From the NCBI GenBank assembly GCA_946886245.1, contig CAMPIF010000259.1:1-6351 (forward strand): a DNA stretch of 6,351 nt. The letters are read 5' to 3'. The position numbers and the translations under genes are program-made. A model generated the notes under the pieces. It was not told the DNA's origin. It searched no databases and worked only from the letters and a program-made list of their open reading frames with translations. The DNA is from Ectopseudomonas composti (GTDB taxonomy: Bacteria; Pseudomonadota; Gammaproteobacteria; Pseudomonadales; Pseudomonadaceae). Shown here piece after piece: positions 1 to 6,351 of the stretch; within the stretch, counting starts at the first letter, position 1, and every line of letters starts with the position of its first letter.

Positions 1-538
1 GGGTGAGATCGAAAAAGCCAAAACCATCCAGGCCGGCGCGGCGCAGTTCGGCATGCACAACCAGGTTCGGCGGTGTGGCGACCAGCGTCAGCATGCCGCT
101 GATCAGCCCGGCGAAAGCCAATGGCATCATCAGTCGCGCCGGGGCGATGCGCAGGCGCGCAGCCACGCCGAGCACCACGGGGATGAAGATCGCCACCACG
201 CCAGTGGAACTCATCACCGAGCCCAGACCGGCCACCGCCAGCATCAGCAGAATCAGCAGGCGCGTTTCGCTGCTACCGGCCCTGGCCACCAGCCAGTCGC
301 CCAGGCGGTAGGCGATGCCGGTGCGCACCAGGCCGTCGCCGATGACGAACAGCGCGGCAATGAGGATGACGTTGGCGTCGCTGAAGCCGGCCAGGGTCTG
401 TTGCAGGTCCAGTACGCCGGTCAGCGGCAGGGCGACCAGCACCAGCAAGGCGACCACGTCCATGCGTGGCTTGCCGATGATGAACAGAGTGACGGCGCCG
501 GCCAGCAGGCCAAGCACCCAGAGCAGGTCCGGATTCAT
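1..538 (-). CDS. SLC13/DASS-type permease, N-terminal part (3' end outside window)
   Basis: Inner-membrane transporter of the SLC13 (divalent anion/Na+ symporter, ion-transporter superfamily) type; only the first 179 residues are visible. The protein starts [14 protein letters not shown] and shows hydrophobic segments at about 5-22, 27-41, 54-70, 93-127 and 136-161. Family-like landmarks are the loop [20 protein letters not shown] (51-70), [11 protein letters not shown] (110-120), which sits where DASS proteins carry their first SNT substrate/Na+ motif, and ATPPNLVV (154-161), resembling the GTPPN segment of VcINDY. The ATG at 538 is preceded by a modest GGGAA ribosome-binding site six bases away. 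It lies 32 bases after the small winged-helix-like gene on the same strand, so it is probably the last visible gene of the nhaD operon. Many bacterial members carry TrkA-C domains in mid-protein, but that region is not visible. The substrate (dicarboxylate, sulfate or other anion) cannot be told from this part. Confidence 0.85.
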   Translation of the reverse strand, partial: MNPDLLWVLGLLAGAVTLFIIGKPRMDVVALLVLVALPLTGVLDLQQTLAGFSDANVILIAALFVIGDGLVRTGIAYRLGDWLVARAGSSETRLLILLMLAVAGLGSVMSSTGVVAIFIPVVLGVAARLRIAPARLMMPLAFAGLISGMLTLVATPPNLVVHAELRRAGLDGFGFFDLT

Positions 539-543
539 CGCGA

Positions 544-562
544 TTCCCAGAAGGTATGGGAA
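544..562 (-). promoter_or_regulatory. Hairpin covering the permease ribosome-binding site
   Basis: Read on the minus strand, the 32-base gap between the small gene and the permease contains TTCCCA-TACCTTC-TGGGAA, a perfect 6-bp inverted repeat with a 7-base loop. The 3' arm holds the only Shine-Dalgarno-like run (GGGAA) before the ATG at 538. If it forms in mRNA, it would hide the start site of the permease. It could instead be a short operator palindrome or chance. The symmetry is seen; the function is inference. Confidence 0.35.
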
Positions 563-570
563 GAATTGTC

Positions 571-867
571 TCAGGGGTAACCGAGCGTGGTCTTGATCTG
601 CAGCAGGTGGGCGGCGATCCAGCGTTTGTCGATCGGCCCCCAGTCGCGAATCTGGTAGTGGCCGGCGTTGTTGCGCTCGCCCTCGTTCTGCTCGAACTGG
701 CAGTCGATATCCAGTTCGGCCAGTGCGCCAAGGGTGTCCTGCGCTGTGTGTCTGGGCTTGGAGGTTGAGTCTTTCTGCGCCGGCACGCTGACGGCCTGGC
801 CGCTGTCGATCAGCCAGGCCACGTAGAGGCGGCGGTAGAAGCTGGTGCGGGTCTTGCTCGTCTGCAT
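571..867 (-). CDS. Small winged-helix-like protein of unknown function (98 aa)
   Basis: A 98-residue soluble protein with no signal peptide or membrane segment. The layout suggests a winged helix: a first helix at [15 protein letters not shown] (9-23), a short second element at 26-36, a likely recognition helix at [15 protein letters not shown] (38-52), then a beta wing at [20 protein letters not shown] (54-73), followed by RDWGPI and a terminal helix at 80-95. I recognise the overall look as that of small helix-turn-helix-annotated proteins of pseudomonads, but cannot name a family. The segment before the recognition helix (AQKDSTSK) is polar and poorly shaped for a normal second HTH helix. 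The ATG at 867 has a good AGGGAG ribosome-binding site five bases upstream (873-878). It is 37 bases downstream of nhaD and 32 upstream of the permease, suggesting co-transcription. It may be a local regulator or an unrelated passenger; no target is visible. Confidence 0.75.
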   Translation of the reverse strand: MQTSKTRTSFYRRLYVAWLIDSGQAVSVPAQKDSTSKPRHTAQDTLGALAELDIDCQFEQNEGERNNAGHYQIRDWGPIDKRWIAAHLLQIKTTLGYP

Positions 868-904
868 GCTGACTCCCTGTTAGGTTCCCAGCGCCGCACC
901 GGGA

Positions 905-2281
905 TCAGGCGGCGAACATCAGCATATAGGTGGCGGCACCGGCCAGGTAGCCGATGAAGGCCAGGCCGCTGATCTTCTTCAGGTACCAGATGAAGTTGAT
1001 TTTCTCCATGCCCATGGCGGCCACGCCAGCGGCCGAGCCGATGATCAGGCAGCTGCCGCCGGTACCGGCGCAATACGCCAGCAGTTCCCAAAACGTACCG
1101 TCGACCACGAAACTGCGCAGCCATGGCAGCTCGTGCGCCGCCGCCGCCGCCAGATTTTCCGGGCTGAGCAGCGGATACATCTTCATGGCCCCGGCGACCA
1201 TCGGCACGTTGTCCACCACGGCCGAGAGCATGCCGATGGAGATGGCGATGCTGTAGATATTACCCAGGCTGTCCTTGAGCAGCGTCGCGACCTGGATCAG
1301 GTGACCGGCGCTGGACAGCGCGGAAACCGCCAGCAGGATGCCGAGGAAGAACAGCACGCTGGTGATGTCGATGCGGCGCAATACGCCGACCACCGACAGC
1401 GGGTCCTTCTCTTCGCTGTTCTTGCTGCGGTGGATGATCTCGGTGGTGATCCACAGCAGGCTCAGGCCGAAGAGGATGCCCATGTACGGCGGCAGGTGGG
1501 TAACGGTCTTGAAGATCGGCACGAAGATCAGAGCACCCAGGCCGAGGCCGAATACCAGGTTGCGTTCGAAGGGGGTGGTCGGGTCGCGGCGGCTTTCGGC
1601 GCTTTCCTTGATGCGCGGTTCGGCCACTTCACCCTTGAGGCGAAAGCTCATGATCAGCAGCGGCACCAGCAGGCAGATCAGGCTGGGCAGGAACAGCTTG
1701 GTGATGATGCCGGTGGCGGTGACCTGATTGCCTATCCACAGCATGGTGGTGGTCACGTCGCCAATCGGCGACCAGGCGCCGCCGGCGTTGGCGGCGATGA
1801 CCACGATACCGGCATAGAACCAGCGCTCGTGGCGGTCGGCGATCAGCTTGCGCAGCAGCGAGATCATCACGATGGTCGTGGCCAGGTTGTCCAGCGCAGC
1901 GGACAGGAAGAAGGTGATCAGCCCGATCAACCACAGCAGGTGCACGCGCTTGTGGGTACGGATGCGGTCGGTGATGACCTTGAAGCCCTCGTGGGCATCG
2001 ATCAGTTCGACGATGGTCATCGCGCCCATGAGGAAGAACAGAATCTCGGAAATCTCGCCGAGGTGGTGGCGCAGTTCCTCGACCACGTGATGGGTGTTGG
2101 TGCTGGCGCCGGCCGTACCGGTGCCGAGCAATGGCAGGATGCTGTCGGCGCCGAGCACCAGCAGGGTCCAGGCGATCACGGCGGTGAGCAGGGCGGACGC
2201 TGCCTTGTCGATCTTTAACGGGTGCTCGAGTGCAATGCACAGGTAGCCGAGGACGAAGACGAGTGCCATCAACGCATACAT
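905..2281 (-). CDS. nhaD: NhaD-type Na+/H+ antiporter
   Basis: Inner-membrane sodium/proton antiporter of the NhaD family (ion-transporter superfamily), which exports Na+ (and Li+ in studied members) in exchange for protons, supporting salt and alkaline-pH tolerance. The 458-residue product is close to the family's usual size, apparently complete, and consists mostly of hydrophobic segments. Landmarks are FFLMGAMTIVELIDAHEGF (82-100), SAALDNLATTIVMISLL (127-143), AANAGGAWSPIGDVTTTMLW (163-182), SAVVDNVPMVAGAMKMYPLL (353-372) and CAGTGGSCLIIGSAAGVAAM (404-423). The paired DN motifs in the two halves (131-132 and 357-358) fit the inverted-repeat architecture of this superfamily. A cytoplasmic-looking charged linker lies at about 213-240. 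The ATG at 2281 is the first in frame; a GGA lies nine bases upstream, and the second Met at residue 5 has no better site. It probably leads an operon with the two genes that follow. Transport specificity is inferred from family. Confidence 0.93.
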   Translation of the reverse strand: MYALMALVFVLGYLCIALEHPLKIDKAASALLTAVIAWTLLVLGADSILPLLGTGTAGASTNTHHVVEELRHHLGEISEILFFLMGAMTIVELIDAHEGFKVITDRIRTHKRVHLLWLIGLITFFLSAALDNLATTIVMISLLRKLIADRHERWFYAGIVVIAANAGGAWSPIGDVTTTMLWIGNQVTATGIITKLFLPSLICLLVPLLIMSFRLKGEVAEPRIKESAESRRDPTTPFERNLVFGLGLGALIFVPIFKTVTHLPPYMGILFGLSLLWITTEIIHRSKNSEEKDPLSVVGVLRRIDITSVLFFLGILLAVSALSSAGHLIQVATLLKDSLGNIYSIAISIGMLSAVVDNVPMVAGAMKMYPLLSPENLAAAAAHELPWLRSFVVDGTFWELLAYCAGTGGSCLIIGSAAGVAAMGMEKINFIWYLKKISGLAFIGYLAGAATYMLMFAA

Positions 2282-2428
2282 GTTCGGAGTTCCGCTCTGA
2301 TTCTTATGGGTTCGGACGTGCCGGAGGGCTGCTGCCAGGCGGGTGAAGATGCCTGAAACAATGGGAACAAGGCAACGTTTTTATAGCGAAAAGAGCACAG
2401 AGCTGAGCGCTTGGCGACCTAATGAGGA
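2282..2428 (-). promoter_or_regulatory. Leader and probable promoter region of nhaD
   Basis: This non-coding stretch between the nhaC 3' hairpin and the nhaD start is the only plausible place for a separate nhaD promoter. On the minus strand it holds TATAAAA (2379-2385), about 100 bases before the ATG, in a locally AT-richer patch, which could serve as a -10 element. I do not find a good -35 hexamer 16-18 bases upstream, so an activator or another sigma factor may be needed, or the match may be chance. A weak 5-bp CAGGC/GCCTG pairing lies at about 2334-2355. No ORF with a credible start is seen here. Confidence 0.3.
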
Positions 2429-2458
2429 GTTCGGGCCGGGGGACTGGCCGGCCCGAAC
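2429..2458 (-). terminator. 11-bp inverted repeat after nhaC, possible terminator
   Basis: GTTCGGGCCGG (2429-2439) and CCGGCCCGAAC (2448-2458) are perfect inverted copies around an 8-base loop, beginning ten bases after the nhaC stop codon. Position and stem strength fit a 3' hairpin that ends or protects the nhaC mRNA. On the minus strand the bases after the stem are TCCTCATT, a poor U-tract, so this is not a textbook intrinsic terminator. It may only partly stop transcription, leaving some read-through into nhaD, or act as an operator for nhaD. Confidence 0.55.
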
Positions 2459-2468
2459 GGGCGTGAAA

Positions 2469-3899
2469 TCACACGGCAGTCTGCGGCTTGGGTGGCAGCA
2501 GGTAGGCGAGGGCGATTGCCAGCACCGGCATGATCAGGTTGAAGAAGCAGTACGGCAGGTAGCTCAGCGTTGCTACGCCGAGCGTCGCGGCCATGTAGGC
2601 GCCACAGGTGTTCCATGGCACCAGCACCGAGGTCAGGGTGCCGCCGTCTTCCAGGGCGCGCGACAGGCTGGTCGGCGCCAGGCCGCGTTTCTCGTATTCG
2701 GCGCGGTACATGCGCCCTGGCAGCACCAGGGCGATGTACTGGTCGGCGGTGATGATGTTGGTGCCGATGGTGGTGGTGATGGTGCTGGCGACCAGGCCGC
2801 TGTCGCTGCGGACCAGGCGCAGGGCGCTCTGCAGCAGGCGTTGCAGCAGGCCGAGGCGCTCCAGCACGCCGCCGAAGCACATGGCGCAGATGATCAGCCA
2901 TACCGTGGTGAGCATGCTGGCCATGCCGCCCTTGGACAGCAGGCCATCGAGTTCGGCGTTGCCGCTGGCCGACTCATAGCCGGCGAACAACGCGCTCCAT
3001 ACCGTTTTCAGCGGCGCCAGAGCGCCGGCTTGTAGGTCCGCCAGGCGCGCCATCACCTCCGGCTGGAACAGCACGGCGAACACCGCACCGAGCAGGGCGG
3101 CCAGAAACACCGCCGGGAAGGCGGCCCACTGGCGCACCGCGAGCAGCAGCAGGAAGGCCACCGGCAGCAGCAGGTGCCAGCCCAGGTTGAACTGTGCCTC
3201 CAGGGCGGTCAGCACCTCGACGATGCGCCCAGTGTCATGCTCGGCGCTGGCCTGCTGGCCGAGGGTGAAGAAGATCACCAGCGCGATCAGCAGTGCCGGC
3301 ACGGTGGTGCGCAGCATGTTGCGGATATGCGCGAACAGATCGGCACCGGCAGCGGCGGGTGCCAGGTTGGTGGTGTCCGACAGTGGTGACAGCTTGTCGC
3401 CGAAGTAGGCGCCGGAAATGATCGCTCCGGCGGTGATCGCCGGGTCCAGCCCCAGGCCGGCTGCCACGCCCATCAGGCCGATGCCGAGGGTGCCGGCCAC
3501 CGTCCACGAGCTGCCGATCGACAGTGCGGTGAGCGCGCAGATCAGGCAACTGGTGAGGTAGAAGTACTCGGCGCTGATCAGCTTCAGACCCAGCCAGATC
3601 ATGGTCGGCACCGTGCCGGCGAGAATCCAGGTGCCGATCAGCGCGCCCACCGCCAGCAGAATCAGGTTGGCCTTCATCGCCATATGGATGCCGGCGAGTA
3701 TGCCTTCCTCGATATCGGCCCAGCGCAGGCCATTCTTCAGGCCGACCAGGCCGGCGACGAAGGCGGCGCTCATCAGCGCGATCTGGTTCGGGCCACTGGA
3801 GGAGCTGTCGCCGAACAGGTAAACGGAGAGGCTGAGCAGCACGACGAGTACGCCAATTGGCAGCAGCGCGTCGAGCAGGGAGGGGGTGCGAGCAGTCAT
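2469..3899 (-). CDS. nhaC: NhaC-family Na+/H+ antiporter
   Basis: Inner-membrane Na+/H+ antiporter of the NhaC family, expected to exchange Na+ for protons; some relatives couple transport to malate/lactate or other organic acids, so the exact substrate is open. The 476-residue protein is close to the usual length for the family. Landmarks are the N-terminal segment LLDALLPIGVLVVLLSLSVY (8-27), SIGSSWTVAGTLGIGLMGVA (127-146), ISGAYFGDKLSPLSDTTNLA (161-180), the hallmark region of the family, then TTTIGTNIITADQYIALVLP (375-394) and VPWNTCGAYMAATLGVATLS (427-446). I chose the ATG at 3899, which has GGAA five bases upstream and gives the normal MTARTPSLLDALLPIG start. The frame extends to a TTG at 3926, but that lacks a well-placed ribosome-binding site and adds only nine polar residues. 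A REP-containing gap separates it from valS, and a hairpin follows its stop. I see no clear sigma-70 promoter upstream. Confidence 0.93.
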   Translation of the reverse strand: MTARTPSLLDALLPIGVLVVLLSLSVYLFGDSSSSGPNQIALMSAAFVAGLVGLKNGLRWADIEEGILAGIHMAMKANLILLAVGALIGTWILAGTVPTMIWLGLKLISAEYFYLTSCLICALTALSIGSSWTVAGTLGIGLMGVAAGLGLDPAITAGAIISGAYFGDKLSPLSDTTNLAPAAAGADLFAHIRNMLRTTVPALLIALVIFFTLGQQASAEHDTGRIVEVLTALEAQFNLGWHLLLPVAFLLLLAVRQWAAFPAVFLAALLGAVFAVLFQPEVMARLADLQAGALAPLKTVWSALFAGYESASGNAELDGLLSKGGMASMLTTVWLIICAMCFGGVLERLGLLQRLLQSALRLVRSDSGLVASTITTTIGTNIITADQYIALVLPGRMYRAEYEKRGLAPTSLSRALEDGGTLTSVLVPWNTCGAYMAATLGVATLSYLPYCFFNLIMPVLAIALAYLLPPKPQTAV

Positions 3900-4022
3900 G
3901 GGTGTTCCGGGGGATCGATCGAACAAGGGGTAGAGGCCTGGGAGGCGCTCTCCAGAAAAGGTCGAGTGTGTGATTGGATGGGCTTTGCAAGGTGGGCTGT
4001 GTGGCTCAGCCGAAGTACCGAT
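3900..4022. other. Upstream gap of nhaC
   Basis: About 120 non-coding bases between the nhaC start and the REP-like palindromes. This must contain the nhaC promoter if nhaC is not read from valS. TTGCAA at 3985-3990 could be a -35-like element on the minus strand, but there is no good -10 hexamer at 16-18 bases from it. GGTGGGCT at 3991-3998, preceded by GCAA, matches one arm of the neighbouring REP in opposite orientation and may be a decayed half copy. Confidence 0.4.
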
Positions 4023-4044
4023 GGTGGGCTCAAGCCCACCCTAC
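4023..4044 (-). repeat. REP-like palindrome, intact copy
   Basis: On the minus strand this reads GTAG followed at once by GGTGGGCTTGAGCCCACC, an almost perfect palindrome with 7-bp arms and a TTGA loop. A GTRG tetranucleotide at the foot of a hairpin is the known signature of REP elements mobilised by RAYT (TnpA-REP) transposases, and this GTAGGGTGGGCTT form is widespread between genes in pseudomonads. No RAYT gene lies in the window, so it would have been moved in trans. Confidence 0.65.
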
Positions 4045-4049
4045 GAGCT

Positions 4050-4066
4050 GGGCTCAAGCCCCTCCT
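4050..4066 (-). repeat. REP-like palindrome, second degenerate copy
   Basis: On the minus strand this reads AGGAGGGGCTTGAGCCC, sharing the core GGGCTTGAGCCC with the copy at 4023-4044 and lying in the same orientation, with core-to-core spacing of about 25 bases. The stem is shortened to GGGC/GCCC. The 5' tetranucleotide is TTAG rather than GTAG and merges with the U-tract of the valS terminator. Confidence 0.55.
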
Positions 4067-4100
4067 AAAAAAAGAAACCCGCGCCGGTCATGGCGCGGGT
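4067..4100 (-). terminator. Intrinsic terminator of valS
   Basis: ACCCGCGCC (4077-4085) and GGCGCGGGT (4092-4100) form a perfect 9-bp GC-rich stem around the loop at 4086-4091. On the minus strand it is followed by TTTCTTTTTTT (4067-4077), an excellent U-tract. It lies about 20 bases past the valS stop codon, exactly where a rho-independent terminator is expected. In the other direction the stem is followed only by CTTTC, so it is likely one-way. Confidence 0.93.
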
Positions 4101-4120
4101 CTTTCGGTAGTGCGCAGTGA

Positions 4121-6351
<2,231 letters not shown>

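Noticed and set aside
53..580. Plus-strand open frame opposite the permease
   Set aside because: Gln/His/Asp-rich product with no domain; the minus strand encodes a hydrophobic permease with SLC13-like motifs.
868..904. Terminator between nhaD and the small gene
   Set aside because: No stable hairpin or U-tract in the 37 bases; the gap instead holds a good AGGGAG ribosome-binding site, fitting co-transcription.
1133..2218. Long plus-strand open frame (361 codons) opposite nhaD
   Set aside because: Its product is a low-complexity run rich in Gln, Asp, Gly, His and Ala, typical of an antisense frame in GC-rich DNA; nhaD on the other strand has clear family motifs over the whole stretch.
2758..2790. 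Short gatggtggtggt tandem-like run
   Set aside because: It encodes the Thr/Ile-rich TITTTIGTNI membrane motif of the NhaC protein, so codon usage explains it; not an independent repeat.
3899..3926. Upstream TTG start for nhaC
   Set aside because: No well-placed ribosome-binding site, adds nine polar residues before a normal family N-terminus, and the ATG at 3899 has GGAA at good spacing.

Overview
The window is GC-rich chromosomal DNA, almost certainly from a Pseudomonas-type gammaproteobacterium. The evidence is a ValRS very like that of pseudomonads, strong G/C third-position bias in every gene, and intergenic palindromes beginning GTAG-GGTGGGCTTGAGCC, the form of REP elements in pseudomonads. 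I cannot fix the species. All genes lie on the minus strand, so transcription runs from high to low coordinates.

Region by region in transcription order: (1) 6351-4121 is the C-terminal ~742 residues of valyl-tRNA synthetase (valS), whose 5' end is outside the window. It ends at a strong intrinsic terminator (4067-4100). (2) 3900-4066 is a gap with two direct REP-like palindromes abutting the terminator U-tract and a degenerate inverted half copy. (3) 3899-2469 is an NhaC-family Na+/H+ antiporter. (4) 2468-2282 is a 187-bp gap with an 11-bp perfect inverted repeat just after the nhaC stop, then the nhaD leader. (5) 2281-905 is an NhaD-type Na+/H+ antiporter. (6) 867-571 is a 98-residue protein that looks like a small winged-helix protein. 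(7) 538-1 is the N-terminal 179 residues of a SLC13/DASS-type permease running off the window.

nhaD, the small protein and the permease are spaced by 37 and 32 bases with no obvious terminator, so they probably form one transcript. nhaC, upstream on the same strand, may be a separate unit. The two antiporters use unrelated-looking membrane folds (NhaC and NhaD/ion-transporter types) for what is probably the same task, sodium export and pH homeostasis. The permease may carry a Na+-coupled anion; that link is inference. valS is a housekeeping neighbour with no evident functional connection.

I see no mobile-element gene, CRISPR, tRNA or rRNA. Nothing here demands a wholly new system. The points most worth a second look are the small winged-helix-like gene inside a transporter operon, the hairpin covering the permease ribosome-binding site, and the REP pair fused to the valS terminator.
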